A DNA stretch of 64,000 nt from Serratia liquefaciens (GTDB lineage: Bacteria > Pseudomonadota > Gammaproteobacteria > Enterobacterales > Enterobacteriaceae): assembly GCA_012719855.1 (NCBI GenBank), contig JAAXZN010000054.1:86765-150764 (forward strand), given 5' to 3'. Below are positions 1-8,523 of this stretch, piece by piece. The notes beneath the pieces are model-generated. The model was not told where the DNA came from, did no database searches, and was given only the letters and a program-made list of their open reading frames with translations. How positions within the stretch are numbered: position 1 is the stretch's first letter; every line of letters starts with the position of its first letter. The position numbers and the translations under genes were made by a program.

Positions 1-2
1 TG

Positions 3-704
3 GTACGCAAAGAAGGCAAAGAGGCCTTCGAACAGCGAATGGAGCTGGCGCAGCCGCTTTCCACTTTCCTGTTCGAAACCCTGATGCCGCAGGTTGACCT
101 GAGCAGCCCGGACGGCCGCGCCAAGCTGAGCACGCTGGCACTGCCGCTGATCACTCAGGTGCCGGGCGAAACGTTGCGCTTGTACCTGCGCCAACAGCTC
201 GGCAGCAAGCTGGGTTTGCTGGACGACAGCCAGCTTGACAAGCTGATGCCCAAGCAAGCCGAAAATGCGAATACTTATCAGGCGCCCCAGCTAAAACGCA
301 CAACCATGCGTATACTGATAGGGTTACTGGTACAAAATCCGCAACTGGCTACACTTATCCCTTCGCTTGAGGGATTGGAGCAGACCAAACAGGCGGGTTT
401 GCCGCTGTTTGTCGAGCTGGTGCAGACCTGCCTGGCTCAGCCGGGCCTGACGACCGGCCAGCTGTTGGAGCAGTATCGCGACAACAAATTGAGCCAACAG
501 CTTGAAACCTTGGCAACATGGAACCATATGATCGTTGAGGATATGGTTGAACAGACTTTTTTGGATACTTTAGCCAGCCTGTACGACTCGGTACTGGAAC
601 AGCGGCTGGAGACATTGATCGCACAGGCCAGAACCCATGGCCTCAGCCCGGAAGAACGTGAAGAAGTCCGTTCTTTGAATCAGGTGCTGGCGAAGAAAAA
701 CTGA
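3..704 (+). CDS. dnaG: DNA primase DnaG, C-terminal part (5' end outside window)
   Basis: The frame is open from the window's left edge, so only the last ~233 residues of primase are present. This is the C-terminal helicase-binding region: a helical bundle that docks on DnaB at the replication fork, with no catalytic TOPRIM motifs. The sequence reads like enterobacterial DnaG (e.g. MELAQPLSTFLFETLM near the start and LIGLLVQNPQLATLIPSLE in the middle). rpoD follows on the same strand 157 bp later, which is the classic rpsU-dnaG-rpoD macromolecular synthesis operon order. The identification rests on both sequence and context. The start codon cannot be seen. Confidence 0.95.
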   Translation, partial: VRKEGKEAFEQRMELAQPLSTFLFETLMPQVDLSSPDGRAKLSTLALPLITQVPGETLRLYLRQQLGSKLGLLDDSQLDKLMPKQAENANTYQAPQLKRTTMRILIGLLVQNPQLATLIPSLEGLEQTKQAGLPLFVELVQTCLAQPGLTTGQLLEQYRDNKLSQQLETLATWNHMIVEDMVEQTFLDTLASLYDSVLEQRLETLIAQARTHGLSPEEREEVRSLNQVLAKKN

Positions 705-861
705 ATACCAAACGGCTTAAGTGCCGATAAATGCGAGGGCAGAGCCCTGCAATATGCCGCCACAGTGGGCCGCGGCAACAACAAAAACGCCCCAAATGCT
801 ATTGTTGGCGGTTTCGCCGACCGACACCAACCCAAATACTCTGAAGTGTGGATACCGTCTT

Positions 862-2697
862 ATGGAGCAAAACCCGCAGTCACAGCTAAAGCTACTTGTC
901 ACCCGTGGTAAGGAGCAAGGCTATCTGACCTATGCTGAGGTCAATGACCATCTGCCGGAAGATATCGTCGACTCCGACCAGATCGAAGACATCATCCAGA
1001 TGATTAACGACATGGGCATCCAGGTTCTGGAAGAAGCGCCGGACGCCGACGACCTGTTGCTTGCTGAAAACTCAAACAGCACAGACGAAGATGCGGAAGA
1101 AGCTGCCGCTCAGGTATTGTCCAGCGTTGAGTCTGAAATCGGCCGTACCACCGACCCGGTGCGCATGTACATGCGCGAAATGGGGACCGTTGAACTGCTG
1201 ACGCGCGAAGGCGAAATCGACATCGCCAAGCGCATTGAAGACGGCATCAACCAGGTGCAGTGCTCGGTTGCCGAGTACCCGGAAGCCATTACCTATTTGC
1301 TGGAGCAGTACGATCGCGTCGAAGCAGGCGAAGCCCGTCTGTCCGATCTGATCACCGGCTTCGTCGATCCTAATGCGGAAGAGGACATCGCCCCTACCGC
1401 TACCCACGTGGGTTCTGAGCTGTCTACCGAAGAGCAGAACGACGACGACGAAGAAGAAGATGAAGACGAAGAAGAAGACGACAACAGCATCGATCCTGAG
1501 CTGGCCCGTCAGAAATTCGCAGACCTGCGCGATCAGTACGAAGCGACTCGTGTCGTCATCAAAAAGAACGGCCGCAGCCACGCCAGCGCAGCAGAAGAAA
1601 TTCTGAAGCTGTCTGAAGTGTTCAAGCAGTTCCGCCTGGTGCCAAAACAGTTCGACTTCCTGGTCAACAGCATGCGTACCATGATGGACCGCGTTCGTAC
1701 TCAAGAACGTATCATCATGAAGCTGTGCGTTGAACAGTGCAAAATGCCGAAGAAAAACTTCGTCACTCTGTTCGCCGGCAACGAAACCAGCACCACCTGG
1801 TTTGAAGCAGCGCTGGCAATGGCCAAGCCATGGTCAGAGAAACTGAAAGACGTCGCCGAAGACGTGCAACGCAGCCTGCAGAAACTGCGTCAGATCGAAG
1901 AAGAGACCGGCTTGACCATCGAGCAGGTGAAGGACATCAACCGCCGCATGTCTATCGGTGAAGCGAAAGCCCGCCGTGCGAAGAAAGAGATGGTTGAAGC
2001 GAACTTGCGTCTGGTTATTTCTATCGCCAAGAAATACACCAACCGCGGCCTGCAGTTCCTGGATCTGATCCAGGAAGGCAACATCGGTCTGATGAAAGCG
2101 GTAGACAAGTTTGAATACCGTCGTGGTTATAAGTTCTCGACTTACGCCACCTGGTGGATCCGTCAGGCTATCACCCGTTCTATCGCCGACCAGGCGCGTA
2201 CCATCCGTATTCCGGTGCATATGATTGAGACCATCAACAAGCTCAACCGTATTTCGCGCCAGATGCTGCAAGAGATGGGCCGCGAACCGACGCCGGAAGA
2301 GCTGGCTGAACGCATGCTGATGCCGGAAGACAAAATCCGCAAAGTGCTGAAGATCGCCAAAGAGCCGATCTCCATGGAAACGCCGATCGGTGATGATGAA
2401 GATTCACATCTGGGCGATTTCATCGAGGATACCACCCTCGAGCTGCCGCTGGATTCTGCCACCTCGGAAAGCCTGCGCTCCGCAACGCACGACGTATTGG
2501 CCGGCCTGACCGCCCGTGAAGCGAAAGTGCTGCGTATGCGTTTCGGCATCGACATGAACCCTGCCCACACGCTGGAAGAAGTGGGCAAACAGTTCGACGT
2601 TACCCGTGAGCGTATTCGTCAGATCGAAGCCAAAGCACTGCGTAAACTGCGCCACCCAAGCCGTTCCGAAGTGCTGCGCAGCTTCCTGGACGACTAA
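862..2697 (+). CDS. rpoD: RNA polymerase sigma factor RpoD (sigma-70)
   Basis: 611-residue primary sigma factor; it directs core RNA polymerase to housekeeping -10/-35 promoters. Region 1.1 lies at the N-terminus ([20 protein letters not shown]). The non-conserved region contains a very acidic run of Asp/Glu around residues 193-210. Region 2 carries the core-binding and -10 melting segment ([20 protein letters not shown], then [10 protein letters not shown]). Region 4 ends with the -35 recognition helix ([20 protein letters not shown]). The frame is open further upstream to 721, but the start at 862 (MEQNPQ) matches the family N-terminus. It lies downstream of dnaG and ends in a strong terminator. 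Confidence 0.98.
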   Translation: MEQNPQSQLKLLVTRGKEQGYLTYAEVNDHLPEDIVDSDQIEDIIQMINDMGIQVLEEAPDADDLLLAENSNSTDEDAEEAAAQVLSSVESEIGRTTDPVRMYMREMGTVELLTREGEIDIAKRIEDGINQVQCSVAEYPEAITYLLEQYDRVEAGEARLSDLITGFVDPNAEEDIAPTATHVGSELSTEEQNDDDEEEDEDEEEDDNSIDPELARQKFADLRDQYEATRVVIKKNGRSHASAAEEILKLSEVFKQFRLVPKQFDFLVNSMRTMMDRVRTQERIIMKLCVEQCKMPKKNFVTLFAGNETSTTWFEAALAMAKPWSEKLKDVAEDVQRSLQKLRQIEEETGLTIEQVKDINRRMSIGEAKARRAKKEMVEANLRLVISIAKKYTNRGLQFLDLIQEGNIGLMKAVDKFEYRRGYKFSTYATWWIRQAITRSIADQARTIRIPVHMIETINKLNRISRQMLQEMGREPTPEELAERMLMPEDKIRKVLKIAKEPISMETPIGDDEDSHLGDFIEDTTLELPLDSATSESLRSATHDVLAGLTAREAKVLRMRFGIDMNPAHTLEEVGKQFDVTRERIRQIEAKALRKLRHPSRSEVLRSFLDD

Positions 2698-2712
2698 GGT
2701 TCAGCTGTTCGC

Positions 2713-2740
2713 AAAAAACCCCGGCTTGCCGGGGTTTTTT
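2713..2740. terminator. Bidirectional Rho-independent terminator after rpoD
   Basis: Perfect stem CCCCGG (2719-2724) / CCGGGG (2729-2734) with a CTTG loop. It is flanked by six A on the left and six T on the right, so it can stop both rpoD (+) and the convergent gene ending at 2746 (-). Confidence 0.9.
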
Positions 2741-2745
2741 ATTGC

Positions 2746-3198
2746 CTAAAACATGCTGTTGCCGCTGGCGGTTTTCTCCGGCACCGGTTGGGTCACGTCC
2801 CAGTGCTCCACGATTTTGCCTGCGTCATCAAGCCGGAAAATATCGATAATCGCGGCCGTCTTGCCCTTTTCACGCCCGCTGGTCTCTACGTGCAAAATCA
2901 CATAGTTGCCGTCGACAAACGCCTGTTTGATTTCACTGTGAGAATCGGGGTAACGAGCTTTGAGCAACTCGACAAACTTGCGGAACCCTTCCACCCCATC
3001 CTGCGCATTGGGATTGTGCTGTTTGTACTCGTCGCCCAGAAAGGGTCGCGCCGCCGCAAAATCCTTGTTATTCAGCCCCTGCTGATAAAACTCCAGCACG
3101 TTATTTTTGTTCTTCAGTTCCTGCGCGCTGTTGCCCGCATGGGCAGCGCCGGTCGCCAACAGCAGAGCGACCAACCCCGCTTTAATCATCGCTTTCAT
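2746..3198 (-). CDS. Secreted SnoaL-like (NTF2 fold) protein
   Basis: 150 residues with a clear signal peptide (MKAMIKAGLVALLLATGAAHA, cleavage after AHA), so exported to the periplasm. The mature part resembles SnoaL-like/NTF2-like proteins: FYQQGLNNKDFAAA near the start, GVEGFRKFVELLKARYPD in the middle, and a late VIDIFRLDDAGKIVEHWDVTQ-like strand pair. The start follows a GAGGGAG ribosome site. It begins 19 bp downstream of mug on the same strand and may be co-transcribed with it. The fold is a good guess; the substrate or role is unknown. Confidence 0.75.
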   Translation of the reverse strand: MKAMIKAGLVALLLATGAAHAGNSAQELKNKNNVLEFYQQGLNNKDFAAARPFLGDEYKQHNPNAQDGVEGFRKFVELLKARYPDSHSEIKQAFVDGNYVILHVETSGREKGKTAAIIDIFRLDDAGKIVEHWDVTQPVPEKTASGNSMF

Positions 3199-3217
3199 CT
3201 CGCAACTCCCTCTAAGA

Positions 3218-3706
3218 TTATTTCAATGCCAGAAACAGCTCGCGATAGCTCTCTGTAAGCTGCTCCAGCGTGGCGCGATTCAATCCGCTGGGGTTAGGCA
3301 ATACCCAAACCTCAGTTTTACCGATCGTCATCTCCTGACGGCCCCAGGCCGCATTTTTTACCCCAAAAGCGCTGCTGAACGCCTGCTTGCCCAAAATCGC
3401 CAATGCGCGCGGCTGATAGCACAAGATTTTTTCTTTTAACGCCTCGCCGCCGCTGAGCAATTCCTCACGCGTCACTTCGCTGGCCGCTACCGTTGGCCGC
3501 GCCACCAGCGCGGTGATGCCGCAGCCGGTATCCTGCAGCTGTTGCCACTGCTCCGGCGCCAGTTGACGTTCGGTAAAGCCGGCCTGATGCACCACCTTCC
3601 AGAAGCGGTTGCTGCCGGTGGCAAAAGGGTAGCCTTGGTGGGCGGAGGAGAGGCCGGGGTTGATGCCGCAAAACACCACCCGCAGGTTTGGCGCCAGGAG
3701 TTCCAT
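3218..3706 (-). CDS. mug: G/U mismatch-specific DNA glycosylase Mug
   Basis: 162-residue uracil-DNA glycosylase superfamily enzyme that removes uracil (and ethenocytosine) opposite guanine in base excision repair. The family motif GINPGLSS lies at residues ~14-21 and carries the Asn that activates the water; the second signature NPSGLNR lies near the C-terminus and wedges the helix. Length and both motifs match E. coli Mug (168 residues). Its position between rpoD and the ileX tRNA is the same as in E. coli. A longer upstream ATG is out of frame, so translation should start at 3706. Confidence 0.93.
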   Translation of the reverse strand: MELLAPNLRVVFCGINPGLSSAHQGYPFATGSNRFWKVVHQAGFTERQLAPEQWQQLQDTGCGITALVARPTVAASEVTREELLSGGEALKEKILCYQPRALAILGKQAFSSAFGVKNAAWGRQEMTIGKTEVWVLPNPSGLNRATLEQLTESYRELFLALK

Positions 3707-3854
3707 AGGGTTCGGGAGTCCATTAAAGGGGATTTACAGCGGTTATCGCAAAATCCGCCAGTAATTACAACAGGCTAGAACTGCGCATAAAAGCAACATA
3801 CGGATGGTTAACTGTAGACCTGCGTCGAAGGATTGCCGTATAATCTCGCCGCTT

Positions 3855-3931
3855 GGCCCCTTAGCTCAGTTGGTTAGAGCACGCGACTCATAATCGCTTG
3901 GTCACTGGTTCAAGTCCAGTAGGGGCCACCA
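3855..3931 (+). tRNA. ileX: tRNA-Ile2 (anticodon CAU, lysidine-modified)
   Basis: 77-nt cloverleaf: acceptor stem GGCCCCU pairs with AGGGGCC, D-arm TTAGCTCAGTTGGTTAGAGC, anticodon CAT at 3889-3891 in an ACTCATAATC loop, T-arm GGTTCAAGTCC, and an encoded CCA. The whole resembles E. coli ileX, which sits in the same place beside mug. The CAU anticodon is read as AUA after TilS modifies C34 to lysidine, so it is not a methionine tRNA. It is a frequent kind of integration target, and foreign-looking DNA begins right after its 3' end. Confidence 0.95.
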
Positions 3932-3960
3932 AATTTTAGATTTAAAATCATATAATTAAG

Positions 3961-3986
3961 CCACCGCCCTGACGGTGGTTTTTTTT
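3961..3986 (+). terminator. Terminator after ileX tRNA
   Basis: Stem CCACCG (3961-3966) / CGGTGG (3973-3978), loop CCCTGA, followed by eight T. It ends the tRNA transcript. Confidence 0.85.
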
Positions 3987-3999
3987 GATGATTCGTCAG

Positions 4000-4031
4000 T
4001 GGCAGCAGAATGGCAGCAGAATGGCAGCAGG
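4000..4031 (+). repeat. Tandem 11-bp repeats, possible integrase arm-type sites
   Basis: Three head-to-tail copies of TGGCAGCAGAA (4000-4010, 4011-4021, and a third copy truncated to TGGCAGCAGG at 4022-4031), about 70 bp downstream of the tRNA 3' end. Direct repeats at this distance from a tRNA att site are typical of arm-type binding sites for tyrosine recombinases. The repeat is seen; the role is inferred. Confidence 0.55.
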
Positions 4032-4066
4032 AATTATTCTTAGCCCTCATATCTGGAGCTTCATTC

Positions 4067-4435
4067 ATGATTGATCCGCAATATATTTTAATTACTGCGT
4101 GCACCCTCATGGGTATTGCTGCATGGCAAAAGCCCTCGTTCTATGTTCAGTTTTGCCAATACAAAGTGCCATTTGGCCTATGGGTCCTTTGGATGCTCTT
4201 CAGCACATGGTCACTAGCTATATCCCTAGCCAAGGGAAGAGTTATCGACGCAATACCGACAGATTTAGAGACTCCAGCAAGAATGGCTTTGAGTGACACA
4301 ATTCTGAAAGCCATTAATAGTGCTGATATTCCTACTCTCTGGAATGTTTACCTTGTAATTGCTTTCATTTTTGCATTCTTGTGCGCCTTGGTGGCGAACG
4401 CTTTAGTTAAGCATGAAGCAAAACCTAAAGAGTGA
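4067..4435 (+). CDS. Small membrane protein of unknown function
   Basis: 122 residues, starting at ATG 4067 with GGAG at 4055-4058 (8 bp spacing); the frame is open slightly further upstream but that part contains the tandem repeats. Three hydrophobic segments are visible: YILITACTLMGIAAW near the N-terminus, VPFGLWVLWMLFSTWSLAISLA in the middle, and VYLVIAFIFAFLCALVANAL at the end, followed by a charged KHEAKPKE tail. I do not recognise the family. It is the first gene of the island after ileX and is on the same strand as zorABCD, but 1.2 kb of remnants separate them. It could be an island accessory or an unrelated passenger. Confidence 0.6.
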   Translation: MIDPQYILITACTLMGIAAWQKPSFYVQFCQYKVPFGLWVLWMLFSTWSLAISLAKGRVIDAIPTDLETPARMALSDTILKAINSADIPTLWNVYLVIAFIFAFLCALVANALVKHEAKPKE

Positions 4436-4552
4436 TCATTTCAGTTGCCCCATAGCAGCCACATAATCTCCAAACCCTTGCGGCGTCTGGCCTGCCGCGT
4501 TCTGCTGGCATTTACTCGCGATCCATTCCAAACGCCCCGCGAACCACGTAAT
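4436..4552 (-). pseudogene. C-terminal fragment of a phage-type protein
   Basis: On the minus strand an open frame encodes about 37 residues (TWFAGRLEWIASKCQQNAAG and onward, ending in MGQLK) and then a stop at 4436-4438. There is no start codon, and the frame is cut by a stop just upstream in AT-rich DNA. The segment looks like the tail end of a real protein in its amino-acid composition. The source protein is not identified; prophage origin is inferred from the neighbours. Confidence 0.4.
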
Positions 4553-4589
4553 TTATATTTATTTTATATTTTTCAATGCATTAAAATTT

Positions 4590-4897
4590 TCACCCATAAC
4601 ACTGCGCGATCCGAAAACTGAAAAAACATGAAATTCTTTTCAATCTTTTCAGTTTGGGTTTAGCCGCAAAGCCCCAGGCACGGCCTGGCGGGGTGGTTTG
4701 TAGAAAATCAAAACTGAAATAATTTCCTGATCCAAATCGTGCAGGCGGGTGCGGTGTAGTGCCGTTTCCGTGGGGGTGACGTTGATTCCGTGGGGATTCT
4801 GCCGTGCTGGCGGCTCGATGCTGAGGTGATCGGATTTGTTCGCGTGGGATTGTCGCCGGGATGGCTGACGTCTTAGAAAGGCGCACAGGCGCGCCAA
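4590..4897 (-). other. Phage/satellite accessory region, Icd/Ash-like remnant
   Basis: Minus-strand frames read LHRTRLHDLDQEIISV and, in another frame, GNYFSFDFLQTTPPGRAWG, around a FYKPPRQAVPG-type motif. This set of alternative frames resembles the region found upstream of Icd-like/Ash-like genes in P4-type satellites and lambdoid prophages. No intact gene can be defended here: the frames end early and overlap. Marked as a remnant on resemblance only. Confidence 0.35.
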
Positions 4898-4909
4898 ATG
4901 GCAGGCATG

Positions 4910-4931
4910 AAAAAGCCCGCGCGAGGCGGGC
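4910..4931 (-). terminator. Minus-strand Rho-independent terminator in island remnant
   Basis: Reading the minus strand, stem GCCCGC / GCGGGC (4926-4931 and 4915-4920) with a 5-nt loop is followed by five T (forward-strand A at 4910-4914). It lies just downstream of the minus-strand remnant at 5055-5291. Confidence 0.6.
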
Positions 4932-5054
4932 CGGTATTCCCTGGTGCTGTTATGTACTGCTGCTTAATTTCTACACTGTTACGCGCACAATAGATAATTG
5001 GTTGTGTAGATCAATTACCCGTTATTGATCGGCGCGAGCGATCAATATGTATCC

Positions 5055-5291
5055 CTACCCAATCACTGGCGCGTACTTGGTTTTCAACTGGCCAGACTTC
5101 GTGCCGGCGGCGCTGATAGCTGCGGCGTTCTGCGGCCCGCCGGTATTGCTGTGCGTATGGGCGGCGGTCTGCTGCGCCAGCTCCTGCACCACCTCCAGTG
5201 TTTCCAGCATTAGCGCCATCACGTTGATTTGCTGGCTACCTACCCACACCACCGGGGCAATCACATCCTGGCGCACAGCCGCTGCGGATAC
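5055..5291 (-). pseudogene. C-terminal remnant of a phage structural-type protein
   Basis: An open frame of about 79 codons without a convincing start (a stop lies at 5292-5294; the best internal start is a GTG at 5276). It contains VRQDVIAPVVWVGSQQINVM, LETLEVVQELAQQTAAHTHS and a Gly/Ala-rich end finishing KYAPVIG. The HTHSNTGGP segment followed by KYAPVIG is like the C-termini of phage baseplate or spike-type proteins. This is resemblance by eye, not proof. A terminator follows on the same strand. The rest of any phage structural cluster is absent. Confidence 0.4.
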
Positions 5292-5488
5292 CTACCGTGT
5301 ACGGTCAACAGCCTATCGAAACGACAAACGGGAGATGGAATAATAAGATGGTCAAAATCATTCAGCGCATGCACGGGAGTGCAAGCAGCAAATTTACCTC
5401 AGATAATCCTCCCTTCAGCTTCAGTCCCCTTGTGAAACTAATGTTTCCTATAAATCCATCACTCCAGGCCATGGAAAAACCTAATTTA

Positions 5489-5505
5489 TTGATTATTATA
5501 ATCAA
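5489..5505. promoter_or_regulatory. 17-bp perfect palindrome upstream of zorA
   Basis: TTGATTAT-T-ATAATCAA is a perfect inverted repeat, and its right half contains a TATAAT (5497-5502) that could be a -10 element. No good -35 is visible 16-18 bp upstream. It lies 121 bp before the zorA start, in the only non-coding stretch ahead of the operon. It may be an operator or promoter; function is inferred. Confidence 0.45.
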
Positions 5506-5626
5506 AAAATTCAAAACCCATATCTGCTTCTAAGGCAGATTGTTGAGATAGATAAGAATGACGAAATCTATTAGAGTATTCCTAAAAGAAACGCATCTCT
5601 TCTCCTTGTTATCTATGGTGTAAAAA

Positions 5627-7663
5627 ATGGATTCGCTGCTGCTTCCTGGCGTGCTGGTACGTAATGGCATTTTGTCTATCGCTTCAGTTTTAAAAAATGA
5701 TGCTGCCCCAGGTTTTGTAACTATCCTGCTGGTTAGCGTGCTTTGCTTTGCCGTTGTCCGCTGGCGCAAGCTGGTAAAAAGCCGCCGTACTGCTCTGAGC
5801 AGTATCCACAGCATTATCGCAAACACACCTGAAGATCAGTTTAGCCAGCATGTTACTGAAATCGATGCCAGCATTGCTGCAGCAGATAAAACGCAAGAAC
5901 AAAAGAATGTGGCTGAAGCATGGTATGAATATCGCGAAACCCACGTGATTGACGATCAGAACGGCACACTTGTAGTACGCAATGCGGTCCGTCCCAGCCA
6001 GTTTTTTAACCTGGATGACCTACACTTTACGCAAGGTTTCTGGCGTATCGTTCCGGGGCTATTTGTTACTGTAGGGCTATCCCTCACCTTCCTGGGCCTG
6101 ATTTCTGCACTTAACTCAATGAGCACTTCACTGGATGATGGTGGTAGCGCAGCCTTAGAGGGTTTGCTTACCATCGCCTCAGCAAAATTCATCATGTCCC
6201 TGACCGGTCTGTGCTGCTCGATTGTCTTTACCATAGCTTTAAGACGCGGTACGTCACATTTAGAAAAAGCGGTACATGGCCTTAATAGCTTGATCGAAAA
6301 GCGCCTGACCTTTATCAGCCTAGAAGATCTTTCTATTCGCCAGTTGAAAGCGACAATTGAGAGTCGCGAGCATTTCCGCAAGCTGGGACTGGAGATGGCT
6401 GCAGAGATTGGTCGTCCACTGCGCGAAGACCTTCCAAGAGCGATCTCGGAGTCCATTAGTACCGCTATTACTCCGGTTATCGAACAGGTCAGCCGGTTAG
6501 GCAACGATGGTGTGGGGGAGATGGTACAAAACCTCTCTTCACGTTTTTCTGAAGATGTCGGTCGGGCCCTAGCACAAGCAAGTGAACGTATTTCCCTAGC
6601 AGGAGACCAGATTAAATTGCTTGCAGAGCGTATGGATCAAAGCTCAGGAAAAATGGGCAATGAAATGGAAAGCGCGATTGGCCGCTTAGGCCAGGCGGTG
6701 GAAACGCTGCGTGATGGCATGCAGCAAACGGCAGATACGGCTACATCAGCATTTAATCAGGGTGCCGAAAATCTGCTGGCAACCATGAATTCAACCCTGC
6801 AGGGCATTAAAGACAATACCGGTGAAGGCGCGCGTGCGATGGGCGAAGCGGCTGCTGATATGAAAGCCGCCGCCTTGGGTATTCGTACCGAACTCGAAGT
6901 TGCAGCGAAACAGGGGGCTGAAGCAGCGCAGGCACGTATGTCTGAATCAGCGTCTAAGGCCAGCGACGCGATTGGCCAGGCCGCAACACAAGTGCTGGGT
7001 GCTTTTGACAATACCGCAGGTGAAATCACCAAAGCAACTGAGGCGATGACCCAGAAAGCAAGCAGCGAACTGCTTTCTCCTCTTTCTGTTATCGCTGAAA
7101 AACTGGAAGACGTGATGGGCATGCTGACCGAAACCAGCACTGCATTACGACGAGCTTCTGATGGGATTAAAGAAGGTGCTGTCGCCTCGGAGAACGCTTC
7201 AGGCAGCTTCCGCACATCCGCCCAATCATTGACCAGCGCCGCCGATCCGATTCGGGCGATGATGGAGCGTATTGAAGTCAGCACACGCCAGCTGCGTGAG
7301 AGCAGTGAGAATAGCCTGTCGGCTATCGCCCAAGCCGCAAAAACCAATGCTGAACAATCTGCAATGACGCTTTCAGCTGCACAAGAAACGTTGGGCGGGC
7401 AGCATCGGGCGGTTGAATCTACGCTAAATAATCTTCAGTCTTTGATTGCGGCTTTACGCAGTCAGGGCGAACGTCTGGATAGCATTGACGAAAAACTTGG
7501 CAAGGCATTCGACAGTTATCAACAGCAAGTTGCTACATCGGTTGAAACGCTATTCGATCATGTCAAAACCATGCAGAAGGAACTCATGCCAGCGCTGGAC
7601 ACAATGCAGAGTATTGTTGAACAGGCTGAAAACTTCGCACCGAAACAAGGGCGAATCTCATGA
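5627..7663 (+). CDS. zorA: Zorya defence protein ZorA (MotA-like motor subunit)
   Basis: 678 residues. Three clear hydrophobic segments lie at ~29-47, ~139-162 and ~187-206, with the MotA/TolQ/ExbB-type pattern GLFVTVGLSLTFLGLISAL. From ~210 to the end is a long helical, Ala/Glu/Gln-rich coiled coil that projects into the cytoplasm; a long tail of this kind is the hallmark of ZorA. Known for the family: five ZorA and two ZorB form a proton-driven, stator-like complex that responds to phage invasion. Here it is first of four genes joined by ATGA overlaps with zorB-zorC-zorD. The start at 5627 has only a weak ribosome site. Somewhat shorter than the E. coli protein, mainly in the tail. Confidence 0.93.
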   Translation: MDSLLLPGVLVRNGILSIASVLKNDAAPGFVTILLVSVLCFAVVRWRKLVKSRRTALSSIHSIIANTPEDQFSQHVTEIDASIAAADKTQEQKNVAEAWYEYRETHVIDDQNGTLVVRNAVRPSQFFNLDDLHFTQGFWRIVPGLFVTVGLSLTFLGLISALNSMSTSLDDGGSAALEGLLTIASAKFIMSLTGLCCSIVFTIALRRGTSHLEKAVHGLNSLIEKRLTFISLEDLSIRQLKATIESREHFRKLGLEMAAEIGRPLREDLPRAISESISTAITPVIEQVSRLGNDGVGEMVQNLSSRFSEDVGRALAQASERISLAGDQIKLLAERMDQSSGKMGNEMESAIGRLGQAVETLRDGMQQTADTATSAFNQGAENLLATMNSTLQGIKDNTGEGARAMGEAAADMKAAALGIRTELEVAAKQGAEAAQARMSESASKASDAIGQAATQVLGAFDNTAGEITKATEAMTQKASSELLSPLSVIAEKLEDVMGMLTETSTALRRASDGIKEGAVASENASGSFRTSAQSLTSAADPIRAMMERIEVSTRQLRESSENSLSAIAQAAKTNAEQSAMTLSAAQETLGGQHRAVESTLNNLQSLIAALRSQGERLDSIDEKLGKAFDSYQQQVATSVETLFDHVKTMQKELMPALDTMQSIVEQAENFAPKQGRIS

Positions 7664-8523
7664 GAGCCAACGCCAGTCGTAAGCGTTCACATGAAGAGGA
7701 AGAAGAGTCCGTTTTTGTCTCGATGACAGATATGACGGTCAGCTTTCTTTTCATTGTCATGGTGCTGCTCGCTTTTTTTGCCAGCCGCTACAACGATAAG
7801 AACACTGTCCCGCGTGATGAGTATGAACAGGCGGTACAAACACGCGATAAAACCATCGTGGATTTACGCGCTGAGATTGCGTTGTTAAAGCAGGTTGATC
7901 CGCTGGAACAGTATATGTCGCAGGCTGCTGCTGCCCGGCTCAACTTACTCTATCAATTGCGCAATAATCTGAAGCATTCATTTCCTGAATTGCCGGTTGA
8001 CGTCATTCCTGAAGAAGGCACACTGCGCTTTCAGGGGGAAGGTTTGTTTACCAGCAATAGCTATACGCTAAGCGACGATAAGCGAAAAATCGTCGAAGCC
8101 TTGGCAAAGACGCTCGATTCCCTGCTGCCCTGCTATACCTTCAGCAAAAGCATCGGATGGAATAAAAGCTGCAATCCATCATTTGCCATTATTGAAGCGG
8201 TGCAGATTGAGGGACACACAGACTCTAAAGGCGAAGATGTTTATAACCTGAATCTGTCGACTAACCGTGCTATCACCACATTCACCAGCATGCTTGCCGC
8301 AGCGCCAGACCTGGTCGCACATTTTAATATGCGCAACCAACCCGTTCTTTCTGTGGCGGGCTACGGCAAAATGCGTCCGGTTAAGCCCAACGATACCCCG
8401 CAAAATATGGCGATGAACCGCCGTATTGATCTACGCATCATTATGCATACACCGGCTAATGCAGCGGAAATTGAAGACATCCGCAAGCGCCTGTTCGAGC
8501 CACTGAGGAAGAGTGCGCTATGA
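7660..8523 (+). CDS. zorB: Zorya defence protein ZorB (MotB/OmpA-like stator subunit)
   Basis: 287 residues. After a charged, Glu-rich N-terminus there is one transmembrane helix (~22-42, SFLFIVMVLLAFFA) preceded by Asp24 in SMTDMTV, the position of the proton-carrying Asp in MotB/ZorB. The C-terminal half is an OmpA-like peptidoglycan-binding domain: EGHTDSKGED at 184-193 and MAMNRRIDLRI near 250-260. The protein therefore spans the inner membrane and anchors the motor to the cell wall. It overlaps zorA by 4 bp (ATGA) and zorC likewise, implying translational coupling. Domain order and context make the assignment firm. Confidence 0.93.
   Translation: MRANASRKRSHEEEEESVFVSMTDMTVSFLFIVMVLLAFFASRYNDKNTVPRDEYEQAVQTRDKTIVDLRAEIALLKQVDPLEQYMSQAAAARLNLLYQLRNNLKHSFPELPVDVIPEEGTLRFQGEGLFTSNSYTLSDDKRKIVEALAKTLDSLLPCYTFSKSIGWNKSCNPSFAIIEAVQIEGHTDSKGEDVYNLNLSTNRAITTFTSMLAAAPDLVAHFNMRNQPVLSVAGYGKMRPVKPNDTPQNMAMNRRIDLRIIMHTPANAAEIEDIRKRLFEPLRKSAL

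Noticed and set aside
1072..1704. 210-codon minus-strand frame inside rpoD
   Set aside because: Mirror of the conserved rpoD coding sequence; its Phe/Val runs come from the Asp/Glu codon run on the real strand.
5297..5533. 78-codon plus-strand frame before zorA
   Set aside because: Poor ribosome site, no domain or membrane pattern, and it spans the palindrome; treated as non-coding.
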